The notes: a model not told the origin generated them from the letters alone. Positions 16,811-27,145 are shown, numbered from the stretch's first letter. The stretch is DNA of 64,000 nt from Pseudomonadota bacterium (GCA_021787435.1 JAJYLY010000006.1:1-64000); one strand, 5' to 3'. Numbers and translations: made by a program.

Positions 16811-17407
16811 TTATGTCTGTTTCGCATGCCATACCAGTGTGCGGTTGTTGATAGGCATCTCTATGTCACCTGTGAGGATTAGGCCGTGGGAAGAAGCCAA
16901 CTGGTCGATTGCCTTGAAATCCCGGATCCCGCTTTCAGGATCGCGCGATTTGAGCCATTCATCAAAACGCGCATTGCTTTCAGAGGTGAATCGCCCATGA
17001 TAATTGTAAGGGCCGTAAAAACACACGCATCCGCCGGGCTCGATGACGCGCGCGATATGCGCGAACAAAGCCTCGACTTGCGGCCAGGAAATGATATGCA
17101 CGGTATTGGCGTTGAAGATCGCGTCAAACGATGTGACTGGCCAGTTTTCGTCGTCGACATCTAGCGCAACAGGTTTCAGCACATTGGGAAGCTCAGCCTC
17201 GGCTAGCCATGCCTGTATGCCTTCATGATTTTGCAATAACTCGCTGGTCTGCCAGGTCAGGTGAGGCAGCGCGCGGCCAAAATGCACTGCATGCTGGCCT
17301 GTGCCGCTGGCGATCTCCAGCACGCGCTTGCGTCCAGAGAAGACATCCTTCAGCACTTCCAGTATGGGGTGCTTGTTGATCTCGCAGGATTCGGCAAAGG
17401 GTTTCAT
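16811..17407 (-). CDS. DUF938 family SAM-dependent methyltransferase
   Basis: 198 aa. The SAM-binding motif I is VLEIASGTGQHAVHF, followed by the DUF938-specific stretches TWQTSEL and NANTVHIISWPQVEALF. Length is typical for this family, which is common in proteobacteria; the substrate is unknown. The gene is convergent with the PIN module and lies 55 bp downstream of the glycolate operon aminotransferase in the same direction. Confidence 0.82.
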   Translation of the reverse strand: MKPFAESCEINKHPILEVLKDVFSGRKRVLEIASGTGQHAVHFGRALPHLTWQTSELLQNHEGIQAWLAEAELPNVLKPVALDVDDENWPVTSFDAIFNANTVHIISWPQVEALFAHIARVIEPGGCVCFYGPYNYHGRFTSESNARFDEWLKSRDPESGIRDFKAIDQLASSHGLILTGDIEMPINNRTLVWHAKQT

Positions 17408-17462
17408 CGGTTAATCCTTGGAGGGCAAGGCCGCCCTGTTCGGACGGTCTTCATATGCAAAC

Positions 17463-18638
17463 TCAGAAGTGCTTGTTCGCCGCATCTACCGCGACACCGC
17501 GCTGGATCGGCGCATTCAACCGTCCCAGTACATCGTCAAGGGCTGCAAGGCAAAGCCGCACGTTGCGCGGATTGCTCGCATGTCCCATCAGGCCGATGCG
17601 CCATACCTTGCCTGCCATTGCACCTAACCCCGCGCCGATTTCCAGCGAATAGTCTGAAAGAAGCGCTGTGCGAACAGCGGCCTCGTCCACGCCTTCGGGA
17701 ACGCTGATCGCGTTCAATTGCGGCAGGCGTTCGCTTTCAGGCACCACAAAATTCAGACCCATCGCTTCAAGGCCTGCGCGCAGTGCGAGATGGTTTTTCT
17801 GGTGGCGCGCCCAGGAATTTTGCAGTCCTTCTTCCTGCAGGATCACCAGCGCCTCGTGCAGTCCGTAGAGTGCGTTGATGGGTGCCGTGTGGTGGTAGGC
17901 GCGCTTGGTAGCCCCCCCCCAGTAACCCATCACCAGGTTCAGGTCCATGAACCAGCTTTGCACTTTGGTCTTGCGGTTCCTGATCTTCTCGAGCGCATTG
18001 GCGCTGAAGCTGACAGGCGACAGTCCTGGTGTACAGGACAGGCATTTCTGCGTGCCCGAATAGATCGCGTCTATCTTCCATTCGTCGACCATGAGTTTTG
18101 TGCCGGCAAGAGAGGTGACCGCATCGACGATCGCAAGGCATCCATATTTGTGCGCGATCCCGACCAGCGTCTTTGCATCAGACTGCGCACCGGTGGAGGT
18201 CTCGGCATGTACGAAGGCGACAAGCTTCGTGTCCGGATTGGCTTTCAGTGCGTCTTCGAGTTTCTGCGGGTCAACCGCGCGGCCCCATTCGTCCTGCACC
18301 ATCACGGCAATGCCACCAGCGCGCTCGACGTTTTCCTTCATGCGTCCGGCGAATACGCCGTTCTGGCAGATGACGACCTTGTCGCCTGGCTCAACCAGGT
18401 TGACGAAGCAGGTTTCCATGCCTGCGGAACCCGGGGCCGATACCGGCATGGTCAGTTCATTTTCCGTCTGGAACGCGTATTTCAAAAGCACTTTCATCTC
18501 ATCCATCATTGACACGAACACGGGGTCAAGATGGCCCAGCGTGGGGCGTGACATGGCTTCGAGCACGCGCGGGCTGACATCCGACGGGCCCGGGCCCATC
18601 AGTACGCGTTGCGGGGGATGAAATGACTTAATGTTCAT
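17463..18638 (-). CDS. Alanine-glyoxylate / serine-glyoxylate type aminotransferase
   Basis: A 391-aa class V PLP aminotransferase. The N-terminal RVLMGPGPSDVSPRVLEAM and the PLP lysine in YSGTQKCLSCTPGLSP are those of the AGXT/SGAT group, which converts glyoxylate to glycine. It is the last gene of the glcD-glcE-glcF unit, overlapping the glcF stop by 4 bp, so glyoxylate made by glycolate oxidase would be transaminated at once. Nine consecutive G (coding strand, 17912-17920) encode WGG, a possible slippage site. The amino donor cannot be read from sequence. Confidence 0.88.
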   Translation of the reverse strand: MNIKSFHPPQRVLMGPGPSDVSPRVLEAMSRPTLGHLDPVFVSMMDEMKVLLKYAFQTENELTMPVSAPGSAGMETCFVNLVEPGDKVVICQNGVFAGRMKENVERAGGIAVMVQDEWGRAVDPQKLEDALKANPDTKLVAFVHAETSTGAQSDAKTLVGIAHKYGCLAIVDAVTSLAGTKLMVDEWKIDAIYSGTQKCLSCTPGLSPVSFSANALEKIRNRKTKVQSWFMDLNLVMGYWGGATKRAYHHTAPINALYGLHEALVILQEEGLQNSWARHQKNHLALRAGLEAMGLNFVVPESERLPQLNAISVPEGVDEAAVRTALLSDYSLEIGAGLGAMAGKVWRIGLMGHASNPRNVRLCLAALDDVLGRLNAPIQRGVAVDAANKHF

Positions 18639-19867
18639 ACTGTTTCCTCATTGATGGTTGGTTTGTTTGAAGAAGATGCAAGCAATTCTATCCAGTGCAC
18701 GACCGGCAGTGAAGTTTTGGATGCCAGATGCATCTGGCAGCCGACATTGGCTGTGGCGATGACTTCCGGCCCGCTCGCTTCGAGCGCTGCAAGCTTGTTG
18801 GCGAGAAGCTGGCTGGAGAGTTCGGGCTGGGTCAGCGTGTAGGTTCCCGCAGCGCCGCAGCAGAGATGGCTGTCAGCAACCGGCGTGAGCTCATAGCCGC
18901 ATCGCGCAAGCAGCGCTTCGACCTTGCCCGAGAGCTTTTGTCCATGCTGGGAAGTGCAGGAGGAGTGGTAGGCCACGCGCATGCCGTGGCCGGTATGTGA
19001 GAGGCTATCGATGTTCTCGCGGCCGATGATTTCGGAGATGTCCTTTGCCAGTTCGCTCACGCGCGCGGCCTTAGCCGCATAGTCGGCATCGCCCTTCAGG
19101 AGGGCGCCGTATTCCTTGACCATCAGTCCGCAGCCGCTCGCCGTCATTGCGATCGCCTCTATGCCTTCTTCGATGTGCGGCCACCACGCGTCAATGTTGC
19201 GGCGCATCATGTCTTTTGCGCCGACGTGGTCTGACAGGTGCTGGTTGAGCGCGCCGCAGCATCCGGAAGCCTTGATAAGCGAGATGCCCAGACGGTCAAG
19301 AACGGCTGTTGCAGCGAGATTGGTGTTGGGGGCTGTAAGCGGTTGCACGCAGCCGTCAGGCATCAGCATGCGCCTTCTGTGCGTTGTCGCTATCACAGGC
19401 ATGGTTTTCTGCCTTGCGGGAATTTTCGAACGCAGGCTTTCGGGCAAGAGCGGGCGTATCAGCCTGGCTGCGGACAGCGCGACCGACATGCGCGCGGTAT
19501 AAGGTATGGTCGCGAGCATTGCGCGTCGAAACAGCTTTTCAACAAGCGGGCGTGGCGCCTTCTCTTCGACGATCTCGCGCCCGATGTCGATCAGCTGGCC
19601 GTAGCGCACCCCTGAAGGGCAGGTGGTTTCGCAGGAGCGGCAGGTCAGGCAGCGGTCCAGATGCAGCCGGGTCTTTTCGGTGGCTTCTCCTGTTTCCAGC
19701 ATTTCCTTGATCAGGTAGATGCGCCCGCGCGGGCTGTCGAGTTCGGAACCCAGGAGCTGATAGGTCGGGCAGGTTGCGGTGCAAAATCCGCAATGCACGC
19801 AGCTGCGCAGGATGGCATCTGCTTCTGCTATGTCTGGCGTGCGTGGCTGTGTGATGGAAGTCTGCAT
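18635..19867 (-). CDS. glcF: Glycolate oxidase iron-sulfur subunit
   Basis: 410 aa. Two 4Fe-4S ferredoxin motifs are in the N-terminal part (CVHCGFCTATCP and CLTCRSCETTCP). Two CCG-type cysteine domains follow, with SGCCGAL and LCCGAAGTY. This is the standard GlcF layout, which passes electrons from the flavin subunits to the membrane quinone pool. It starts 2 bp after the glcE stop and is translation-coupled to the aminotransferase downstream. Confidence 0.93.
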   Translation of the reverse strand: MQTSITQPRTPDIAEADAILRSCVHCGFCTATCPTYQLLGSELDSPRGRIYLIKEMLETGEATEKTRLHLDRCLTCRSCETTCPSGVRYGQLIDIGREIVEEKAPRPLVEKLFRRAMLATIPYTARMSVALSAARLIRPLLPESLRSKIPARQKTMPVIATTHRRRMLMPDGCVQPLTAPNTNLAATAVLDRLGISLIKASGCCGALNQHLSDHVGAKDMMRRNIDAWWPHIEEGIEAIAMTASGCGLMVKEYGALLKGDADYAAKAARVSELAKDISEIIGRENIDSLSHTGHGMRVAYHSSCTSQHGQKLSGKVEALLARCGYELTPVADSHLCCGAAGTYTLTQPELSSQLLANKLAALEASGPEVIATANVGCQMHLASKTSLPVVHWIELLASSSNKPTINEETV

Positions 19868-19869
19868 GC

Positions 19870-20916
19870 TTATAAGGTCGTGTAAAGATGGCCGCGGTTG
19901 AAAATGTTGCCTGGGTCGAAGCTTGTCTTCAGGCGTTGGTGCAACGCGAGCAGGGGCGCCGGGAGTGGGGTCTCATTTTTGCCGCCGCGGAACACGGCGA
20001 CATGGCCGCCAGAAAGCCCAACCTGATGGCGTATCGTCTGTAGGTCTTCGTCGCTGTATAACCAGCGTTGCGCGCCGCCCCAGTCGAGAATCCACTGGCC
20101 ATTGAGGTGCAGCGGTCTTGTTGAGGGTTTGACTGCGATGCGGTACAGCGTGCCAGGACGATGGAAAAAGGGAAGCTCGTGTTCGCGCAAGCCTTGCCAG
20201 AAGGCATCTGCGTCTGGCAATGTTTCGCCGGGTATTTTCTTGCGGGTTTCGCTGACCGCCTGTTCGCTGCCGGAGATGCGCAGATGAACGCGTTCGCCGT
20301 CATAGCATGCGGCATCCACGGGATAGGGCCTGGACAGCAGTTCGCTCATGGCAGTAATCGCATCCGTCTGGCTGCATTCGCGGCTGATGGTGACGCTGGC
20401 GGCGGGTTTGGGCAGCACCTTGAGGCTGATTTCAAGAAGGATGCCCAGCGTGCCCCGCGAGCCTGCCAATAGGCGCGAGACATCGTAGCCTGCGACATTC
20501 TTCATGACCTGCCCGCCGAAGCTTGCGATCTCGCCGCGGCCGTTCAGCATCTTGCAGCCCAGTACGAAATCGCGCGCCGAGCCGCTATAGGGACGGCGAG
20601 GCCCTGACAATCCGCAAGCGATGGTGCCGCCCAGCGTGGCAGTGCTGCCAAAATGTGGCGGCTCGAAGGCCAGCATCTGGCCTGATGCAGCAAGCGCATT
20701 TTCGATGTCCTCGAGTGGCGTGCCGGAGCGCGCGGTCAGAACCAGTTCGCGCGGATCGTATTCTATGATGCCGCGGTGGGCGTTGACATCAATTGCCATG
20801 CCTTCTGTTTCCTGCCCAAGGAAAGCCTTGCTGCCGCCTGCGGTGATGCAAAGTGGCGTCTTGTTGCCGATTGCCTGCATCACCTGTTGCTGCAATGACA
20901 TGCTGAGATCGTTCAT
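19870..20916 (-). CDS. glcE: Glycolate oxidase FAD-binding subunit GlcE
   Basis: About 348 aa from the ATG at 20914-20916, which overlaps the glcD stop by one base. A longer frame runs upstream inside glcD but has no family features. The PCMH-type FAD-binding fold shows in FGSTATLGGTIACGLSG and VMKNVAGYDVSRLL, the latter typical of GlcE. It lacks the C-terminal FAD-oxidase domain of GlcD and is its smaller partner. Confidence 0.92.
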   Translation of the reverse strand: MNDLSMSLQQQVMQAIGNKTPLCITAGGSKAFLGQETEGMAIDVNAHRGIIEYDPRELVLTARSGTPLEDIENALAASGQMLAFEPPHFGSTATLGGTIACGLSGPRRPYSGSARDFVLGCKMLNGRGEIASFGGQVMKNVAGYDVSRLLAGSRGTLGILLEISLKVLPKPAASVTISRECSQTDAITAMSELLSRPYPVDAACYDGERVHLRISGSEQAVSETRKKIPGETLPDADAFWQGLREHELPFFHRPGTLYRIAVKPSTRPLHLNGQWILDWGGAQRWLYSDEDLQTIRHQVGLSGGHVAVFRGGKNETPLPAPLLALHQRLKTSFDPGNIFNRGHLYTTL

Positions 20917-22370
20917 CAGAATCGCTCCAGGTCGGCGTGAGGGAGTTTGCCATGATGGATATGCATCGCGCCGAATTCCGCGCAGCGATGCAGCGTCGGC
21001 ACCGCCTTGCCGGGATTGAGCAATCCGGCAGGGTCGAATGCGGCCTTGATCGCGTGGAACTGATGCAGTTCTGTACTTCCGAACTGGGTGCACATCTGGC
21101 CTATCTTCTCCATGCCGACGCCGTGCTCGCCGGTGATGGAGCCGCCGACTTCAACACAGAGCTCGAGGATGCGGCTTCCGAATTCCTCGGTGCGTTCGAG
21201 CTCGCCTTGTTTGTTGGCATCAAACAGAATCAACGGGTGCAGGTTGCCGTCGCCCGCATGGAACACGTTCGCCACCGGAAGTTTATATTCGGCAGACCAA
21301 CTGTTTATCTGCTGCAGCACGCGCGGCAGTTGGCGGCGCGGTATCGTGCCATCCATGCAGTAGTAGTCAGGCGAGATGCGGCCTACTGCGGGGAAAGCGG
21401 ATTTTCTCCCCTTCCAGAAAAGCTGCCGCTCTGTTTCGTCGGCCGCCGTGCGCACTTCGGTAGCGCCGCTGTCTGTCAGTATCTTGCGCACCGCCATGAT
21501 GTATTCGGACACTTCGGCATGGGTGCCGTCGAGCTCGCACAGCAGGATCGCTTCCGCGTCGATCGGATAGCCTGCGTGCACAAAATCCTCCGCAGCCCGG
21601 ATCGCGAGCCTGTCCATCATCTCCAGTCCTGCCGGGATGATGCCGGCCGCTATGATCTCACCCACCGCTTCGCCCGCGCGAGCGACATCGTCGAAGGCTG
21701 CCAGCACCACCTGCGCGCGTTCGGGTCTTGGAAGCAGCTTCACGGTGACTTCGACGATGATGCCGAGCATCCCCTCTGAACCTGTCATCAATGCTAGGAG
21801 GTCATAGCCCGGGGTATCCAGCGTCTGGCTGCCTATGGTCAGAAGTTCGCCTTCCATCGTGACGACTTTCAGCATCAGGATGTTGTGCACGGTGAGGCCA
21901 TATTTCAGACAGTGCACGCCGCCGGAATTCTCCGCGACATTGCCGCCTATGGTGCAGGCGATCTGAGAGGAGGGGTCGGGCGCATAATACAGGCCGTATC
22001 GCGCAGCAGCCTCGGAGATTGCGAGGTTGCGTACGCCGGGTTGCACTGTCGCCATCGCGTTTTCAACATCGATGTCGATGATGCGCTTGAATTTTGCCAG
22101 GCTCAGCAGTACGCCGTCTTCCAGCGGCAATGCGCCGCCCGAAAGACCGGTGCCGGCACCCCTGGCTACGACGGGAACCTTGTGTTCATGGCAGAGTCGG
22201 ACGATGCGCTGGACTTCTTCCACAGTCTCGGGCAATACCACGACCATGGGCAGCTGCCGGTAAACGGACAGCCCATCGCATTCGAACGGGCGCACATCCT
22301 CCGTGTCATGCAGCACGGACTCTGCTGGTAGAATGTTTTTCAGTTCACTGATCAGGGGATGATGGTTCAA
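20916..22370 (-). CDS. glcD: Glycolate oxidase catalytic flavoprotein subunit
   Basis: 484 aa. The FAD-binding loop VVARGAGTGLSGGALP is near residue 70. The C-terminal oxidase domain contains HAGDGNLHPLILFD and the catalytic GGSITGEHGVG. It oxidises glycolate to glyoxylate. The gene is the first of the four-gene unit; no ATG fits the conserved N-terminus, and a TTG at 22368-22370 is the likely start. The operon points to recycling of phosphoglycolate from RuBisCO oxygenation or to growth on glycolate. Confidence 0.93.
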   Translation of the reverse strand: MNHHPLISELKNILPAESVLHDTEDVRPFECDGLSVYRQLPMVVVLPETVEEVQRIVRLCHEHKVPVVARGAGTGLSGGALPLEDGVLLSLAKFKRIIDIDVENAMATVQPGVRNLAISEAAARYGLYYAPDPSSQIACTIGGNVAENSGGVHCLKYGLTVHNILMLKVVTMEGELLTIGSQTLDTPGYDLLALMTGSEGMLGIIVEVTVKLLPRPERAQVVLAAFDDVARAGEAVGEIIAAGIIPAGLEMMDRLAIRAAEDFVHAGYPIDAEAILLCELDGTHAEVSEYIMAVRKILTDSGATEVRTAADETERQLFWKGRKSAFPAVGRISPDYYCMDGTIPRRQLPRVLQQINSWSAEYKLPVANVFHAGDGNLHPLILFDANKQGELERTEEFGSRILELCVEVGGSITGEHGVGMEKIGQMCTQFGSTELHQFHAIKAAFDPAGLLNPGKAVPTLHRCAEFGAMHIHHGKLPHADLERF

Positions 22371-22488
22371 AAGGGATTCCCGCGAAAAAGTAAGTATAGT
22401 AAATTACTCTGGTATAAATTTCTAGCGCTATCGGCAAGGAATGTTATCGCAATTGTCAATGCTAAACGATATTTAAAGGAGGATGAAG

Positions 22489-23088
22489 ATGAATGTATGG
22501 AATGAGCGCTATTCCGGCGAGGAATACCATTTCGGTACAGACCCTAGCGTGTTTCTGGTTGCGCAGCAAAGTTTCCTGAAGCCCGGCATGAACTGTCTTG
22601 CGCTGGCCGATGGCGAGGGGAGAAATGGCGTATGGCTTGCTGAACAGGGTCTGCATGTGAGGTCTGTGGACAGCTCATCCGTTGCGATCGACAAGGCGCG
22701 GGCTTTGGCGGCCAAACGCGGCGTGAAGATGGAGTTCGAGCTTGCCGATCTTGCGCACTGGGATTTCGGCGTGGACAGGTTCGACATCGTGGTAGGAGTC
22801 TTCATACAGTTTGCGCCGCCAGATTTGCGCGAAAAAATGTTTGCACATATCAAGCAGTGCCTGAAGCCCGGCGGGTTGTTGCTGCTGCATGGCTATACGC
22901 CGCGGCAGCTGGAATACAGGACCGGCGGCCCGTCAGCGATGGAGAATCTCTATACCGAAGCACTGCTGCGTGCAGCGTTTGCCGACATGCAAATTCTTTC
23001 CCTGCGCGAATATGACGAAGATATCCGCGAAGGTGCAGGTCACTCGGGGATGTCCGCGCTGATCGACATGGTTGCGCGCAAGGCTTAG
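22489..23088 (+). CDS. TehB/UbiE-like class I methyltransferase
   Basis: About 199 aa. A class I SAM fold with motif I CLALADGEGRNGVWLAEQG and the acidic residue VDSSSVAI. The start at 22489 is preferred over the ATG two codons upstream because AAAGGAGG (22475-22482) then has a six-base spacing. It is close to the SAM-dependent methyltransferases annotated as tellurite-resistance-like, but the true substrate is unknown. It diverges from glcD. Confidence 0.8.
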   Translation: MNVWNERYSGEEYHFGTDPSVFLVAQQSFLKPGMNCLALADGEGRNGVWLAEQGLHVRSVDSSSVAIDKARALAAKRGVKMEFELADLAHWDFGVDRFDIVVGVFIQFAPPDLREKMFAHIKQCLKPGGLLLLHGYTPRQLEYRTGGPSAMENLYTEALLRAAFADMQILSLREYDEDIREGAGHSGMSALIDMVARKA

Positions 23089-23519
23089 CCCTTGCTCTTC
23101 GCCCAGGAGACGATGCCGTTCACATCCATCGCGCCTGCCTGGCGTGCAACTTCGCGTCCTCCCTTGAACAAGGCGAGCGTGGGGATGCTGCGGATGTTGT
23201 ATCTGGAAGCCAGTTCTTGCGCCTGTTCGGTGTCGAGCTTGGCAAGCCGCATCGCAGGTTCAAGTTTTCCTGCCGCCTGAACAAAAGCGGGCGCCATCAT
23301 CTTGCATGGGCCGCACCAAGGCGCCCAGAAGTCCACCAGCACAGGCAGGTCGCAGCGCGTGATATGCAGGTTGAAGTTGCTCGCATTGAGCTCGACCGGG
23401 TGCGCAGCGAAAAGTGCTTGGTGGCACTTGCCGCAGGAAGGGTGCTGGTCCAGCCTTTCGGCAGGCACGCGGTTGACCCCGTCGCAATGCGGGCAGACGA
23501 TATGCATGGATACGCTCAT
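23085..23519 (-). CDS. trxC: Thioredoxin 2 (zinc-containing)
   Basis: 144 aa. The N-terminal zinc ribbon is made of CPHC and CGKC (residues about 9-32), then a thioredoxin fold with active site WCGPC (FWAPWCGPCKMMAP). The cis-proline follows in RSIPTLALF. Length and order are those of TrxC. It overlaps the methyltransferase gene tail-to-tail by 4 bp. Confidence 0.92.
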   Translation of the reverse strand: MSVSMHIVCPHCDGVNRVPAERLDQHPSCGKCHQALFAAHPVELNASNFNLHITRCDLPVLVDFWAPWCGPCKMMAPAFVQAAGKLEPAMRLAKLDTEQAQELASRYNIRSIPTLALFKGGREVARQAGAMDVNGIVSWAKSKG

Positions 23520-23544
23520 GATGTTCTCCTATGTCAGGCTTCAG

Positions 23545-24408
23545 TTAAACAAGTCGCATCGAAAGATCCAGCGCCTCGACGTCCTTGGTGAGCGCGCCGA
23601 TCGAGATGCGGTCAACACCTGTCTTTGCGATCTCGCGCAGACTAGCCAATGTGATGCCCCCTGAGGCTTCGAGTTCCGCTCTCTTTGCGGTCTTTACGAC
23701 AGCCGCGCGCAATGCGTCGGGATCAAAGTTGTCGAGCAGGATCAGCTTCGCACCCGCGTTCAAGGCCTCGTCGAGCTGCATCAGGTCTTCCACCTCGATC
23801 TGCACGGATGCTTCCGGTGCGAGCCTGAATGCGGCTTCGAGCACTGCCGCGATGCCGCCAGCGGCCGCAATGTGGTTCTCCTTGATCAGTATGCCATCAA
23901 AAAGTCCCATGCGCTGGTTGTACCCGCCGCCCATGCGCACAGCGTATTTTTGCGCATCTCGCAGGCCGGGCAGGGTCTTTCTCGTGTCCATGATCTTCAC
24001 GTCAAAGCCCTGCACCATGTCCACATAGCGGCGTGTGACGGTCGCGGTGCCTGACAGGGTCTGCAGGAAATTCAGCGCGTTCCTTTCCGCAGTGAGCAGC
24101 GCGCGCGCCTTGCCGCTGATCTCGCATAATCTCTGTCCCGGCTTGATTCGCTCGCCATCTTTGGCATGCCATGAGATATTGCATTCCGGATCGAGCGTTA
24201 AAAAGCATTCGTCGAACCATGCAGCACCGCAAAGCACGCCTGATTGCCTCGTGATCACTTGAGCGCGCGCGATACCATCCGGCGACAGGAGACTTGCGGT
24301 CAGATCGCCGCTTCCGATGTCCTCTTCCAGCGATTTTATGACGTCATTCTTGATGGTCTGGGTAAGCACGGCAGTGTCTGGGTATTCGGGGAAGATAGTA
24401 TAAGTCAA
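23545..24408 (-). CDS. nadC: Quinolinate phosphoribosyltransferase
   Basis: 287 aa. It makes nicotinate mononucleotide from quinolinate and PRPP in NAD synthesis. Motifs are [11 protein letters not shown] near the start, [17 protein letters not shown] in the middle and [13 protein letters not shown] and ASGGITL towards the end. The only start fitting the conserved N-terminus is a TTG at 24406-24408. It diverges from clpB, and the 71-bp gap carries the clpB heat-shock promoter. Confidence 0.92.
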   Translation of the reverse strand: MTYTIFPEYPDTAVLTQTIKNDVIKSLEEDIGSGDLTASLLSPDGIARAQVITRQSGVLCGAAWFDECFLTLDPECNISWHAKDGERIKPGQRLCEISGKARALLTAERNALNFLQTLSGTATVTRRYVDMVQGFDVKIMDTRKTLPGLRDAQKYAVRMGGGYNQRMGLFDGILIKENHIAAAGGIAAVLEAAFRLAPEASVQIEVEDLMQLDEALNAGAKLILLDNFDPDALRAAVVKTAKRAELEASGGITLASLREIAKTGVDRISIGALTKDVEALDLSMRLV

Positions 24409-24418
24409 GTTGCCCGGA

Positions 24419-24446
24419 CTTGAAATTTTTCATGCCTGCCCCACGT
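24419..24446 (+). promoter_or_regulatory. Sigma-32 heat-shock promoter of clpB
   Basis: CTTGAAA at 24419-24425 and CCCCACGT at 24439-24446 with a 13-bp spacer. This is close to the known sigma-32 consensus (CTTGAAA, 11-16 bp, CCCCATnT). It lies 33 bp before the clpB ATG. Confidence 0.85.
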
Positions 24447-24479
24447 TGTATGCATTCAGAATTCTTTCAGGAGTGCGTC

Positions 24480-27062
24480 ATGCGTTTTGACAAGTTCACC
24501 ACCAAGCTGCAACAAGCCCTGTCCGATGCCCAGAGTCTGGCCGTAGGCAGCGACAACCAGTTCATCGAGCCCCAGCATCTGCTGCTCGCGCTGTTGAACG
24601 ATGCCGACAGCGGGGCAGGTTCGCTGCTGGCGCGCGCAGGCGGCAATGTCAATGCGCTGAAAGCCGCACTCGTCGATGCGGTATCCAGGCTTCCCAAGGT
24701 GGAAGGGCACGGCGGAGAGGTACAGGTCGGCCGCGACCTTTCCAGTTTGCTCAATCTCACCGACAAGGAGGCGCAAAAGCGCGGCGACCAGTTCATCGCC
24801 AGTGAAATGTATCTGCTTGCGGCAACCGGCGACAAGGGCGAGACAGGCCGTCTGCTGAAAGCGCACGGTATTGCGCGCACCCCGCTGGAGCAGGCCATCG
24901 AAGCGGTGCGCGGCGGCGAATCGGTGGGTTCCCAAGAAGCGGAAGGAAGCCGCGAGGCGCTCAAGAAATACACCATAGACCTGACCGAGCGCGCGCGTGC
25001 CGGCAAACTCGATCCTGTAATCGGGCGCGACGACGAGATACGTCGTGCAATCCAGGTGCTGCAGCGCCGCACCAAGAATAATCCTGTGCTGATAGGCGAG
25101 CCCGGCGTGGGAAAGACGGCGATCGTCGAGGGCCTGGCCCAGCGTATCGTGAACGAAGAAGTGCCGGAAAGCCTGAAGGGCAAGCGCGTGCTTTCGCTGG
25201 ACATGGCGCTCCTGATCGCCGGCGCGAAGTATCGCGGCGAATTCGAGGAGAGGCTGAAGGCCGTGCTGAAGGAGCTAGCGCAGGATGAGGGAAAAAACAT
25301 CGTGTTCATCGACGAGCTGCACACCATGGTGGGCGCCGGAAAGACTGAAGGCGCGATGGATGCGGGCAACATGCTGAAACCTGCACTGGCGCGCGGCGAG
25401 CTGCACTGCATAGGCGCTACCACGCTGGACGAATACAGAAAATACGTTGAGAAGGATGCAGCGCTCGAGCGCCGCTTCCAGAAGGTGCTGGTGGGCGAGC
25501 CTTCTGTCGAATCCACCATCGCGATCCTGCGCGGTCTGCAGGAGAAATACGAGCTGCATCATGGTGTGGAGATTACCGACCCCGCGATCGTCGCGGCAGC
25601 CGAATTGTCCAATCGCTACATCACCGACCGCTTCCTGCCGGACAAGGCCATCGACCTGATCGATGAGGCCGCAGCGCGCATCAAGATGGAGATAGACTCC
25701 AAGCCGGAGGTGATGGACAAGCTGGATCGACGTTTGATCCAACTGAAGATCGAGCGTGAAGCGGTGAAGAAGGAGAAGGACGAGGCGTCGAAGAAGCGCG
25801 CAGTGCTAATCGAGGAAGAAATCGGGAAGCTTGAGCGTGAATATGCCGACTTGGAAGAAATCTGGAAGGCTGAGAAGGGTGCGGCTCAGGGGGCCGCCAA
25901 CGTGAAGGAAGAGATCGATCACGTGAAGGCCGAGATCAACCGTCTGCAGCGCGAAGGGAAGCTTGAGAAGGTTGCCGAGCTGCAATATGGAAAGCTGCCG
26001 CAGCTCGAAGCGAAGCTGAAGGAAGCCGCACAGCGCGAAGCCGAAGGCGCAGGTCACAAGAACAGGCTGCTGCGCACCCAGGTGGGTGCCGAAGAGATCG
26101 CCGAAGTGGTGAGCCGTGCAACCGGTATCCCGGTCTCCAAGATGATGCAGGGCGAGCGCGACAAGCTGCTTAAGATGGAAGATAAACTGCACGAGCGCGT
26201 GGTGGGTCAGGACGAGGCGGTGCGTTTGGTGTCCGACGCGATCCGTCGGTCGCGTTCGGGGCTCTCGGATCCCAACCGTCCTTATGGCTCTTTCCTGTTC
26301 CTGGGCCCGACGGGCGTAGGCAAGACCGAGCTTTGCAAGACGCTTGCGACCTTTCTGTTCGATTCGGAAGACCACCTGATCCGCATCGACATGAGCGAAT
26401 TCATGGAGAAGCATTCCGTCGCGCGCCTGATCGGCGCGCCTCCCGGCTATGTCGGTTATGAGGAGGGAGGCTACCTGACCGAGGCGGTGCGCAGAAAACC
26501 GTATAGCGTGATTCTCTTAGATGAGGTGGAGAAGGCGCATCCGGACGTGTTCAACGTGCTTTTGCAGGCGCTAGATGACGGCCGCATGACGGACGGCCAG
26601 GGCCGTACCGTGGACTTCAAGAACACCGTGATTGTGATGACCTCGAATCTTGGCAGCCAGATGATCCAGCAGATGGAAGGCGACGACTATCAGGTGGTGA
26701 AGCTCGCGGTGATGAGCGAGGTGAAGAACTATTTCCGCCCTGAATTCATCAACCGCATCGACGAGGTTGTAGTGTTCCACGCGCTAGACGAGAAGAACAT
26801 CAAGTCGATCGCGAAGATACAGATGCAGGGTCTGGAGAAACGCCTGGCCGCGATGGAGATGAAGCTGGTTGTTTCCGATGCCGCGCTGGCTGAAGTCTCT
26901 GCGGCGGGTTTCGACCCGGTATATGGCGCAAGGCCTTTGAAGCGCGCGATCCAGTCGCAGATCGAGAATCCGCTGGCCAAGGCTATCCTCGAGGGCAGGT
27001 TCGCCGCAAAGGAAACCATCCATGTGGACTGCAAGAACGGCGTGATGCGCTTCGAGAAGTAG
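24480..27062 (+). CDS. clpB: Protein disaggregase ClpB
   Basis: 860 aa. The Clp N domain ([18 protein letters not shown]) is followed by AAA-1 with Walker A GEPGVGKT and Walker B VFIDELHT, a long charged coiled-coil middle domain (about residues 400-530), AAA-2 with GPTGVGKT and [15 protein letters not shown], and the C-terminal D2-small domain. It works with DnaK to resolve aggregates. AGGAG at 24469-24473 sets the start at 24480; a longer frame upstream lacks family similarity. Transcription is from the sigma-32 promoter just upstream. Confidence 0.97.
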   Translation: MRFDKFTTKLQQALSDAQSLAVGSDNQFIEPQHLLLALLNDADSGAGSLLARAGGNVNALKAALVDAVSRLPKVEGHGGEVQVGRDLSSLLNLTDKEAQKRGDQFIASEMYLLAATGDKGETGRLLKAHGIARTPLEQAIEAVRGGESVGSQEAEGSREALKKYTIDLTERARAGKLDPVIGRDDEIRRAIQVLQRRTKNNPVLIGEPGVGKTAIVEGLAQRIVNEEVPESLKGKRVLSLDMALLIAGAKYRGEFEERLKAVLKELAQDEGKNIVFIDELHTMVGAGKTEGAMDAGNMLKPALARGELHCIGATTLDEYRKYVEKDAALERRFQKVLVGEPSVESTIAILRGLQEKYELHHGVEITDPAIVAAAELSNRYITDRFLPDKAIDLIDEAAARIKMEIDSKPEVMDKLDRRLIQLKIEREAVKKEKDEASKKRAVLIEEEIGKLEREYADLEEIWKAEKGAAQGAANVKEEIDHVKAEINRLQREGKLEKVAELQYGKLPQLEAKLKEAAQREAEGAGHKNRLLRTQVGAEEIAEVVSRATGIPVSKMMQGERDKLLKMEDKLHERVVGQDEAVRLVSDAIRRSRSGLSDPNRPYGSFLFLGPTGVGKTELCKTLATFLFDSEDHLIRIDMSEFMEKHSVARLIGAPPGYVGYEEGGYLTEAVRRKPYSVILLDEVEKAHPDVFNVLLQALDDGRMTDGQGRTVDFKNTVIVMTSNLGSQMIQQMEGDDYQVVKLAVMSEVKNYFRPEFINRIDEVVVFHALDEKNIKSIAKIQMQGLEKRLAAMEMKLVVSDAALAEVSAAGFDPVYGARPLKRAIQSQIENPLAKAILEGRFAAKETIHVDCKNGVMRFEK

Positions 27063-27066
27063 GAAA

Positions 27067-27087
27067 AGCCCGGCATTGCCGGGTTTT
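27067..27087 (+). terminator. Rho-independent terminator after clpB
   Basis: CCCGGC-ATT-GCCGGG followed by six T, four bases after the clpB stop. Confidence 0.85.
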
Positions 27088-27145
27088 TTCTGATGGCGGT
27101 ACATTGTGCTGCAGGTTTAGACTTCAGTGCTACAAGGAGATGCCC

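Noticed and set aside
20916..21093. N-terminal extension of GlcE into glcD
   Set aside because: The extra residues do not resemble GlcE and the ATG at 20914-20916 overlaps the glcD stop as expected.
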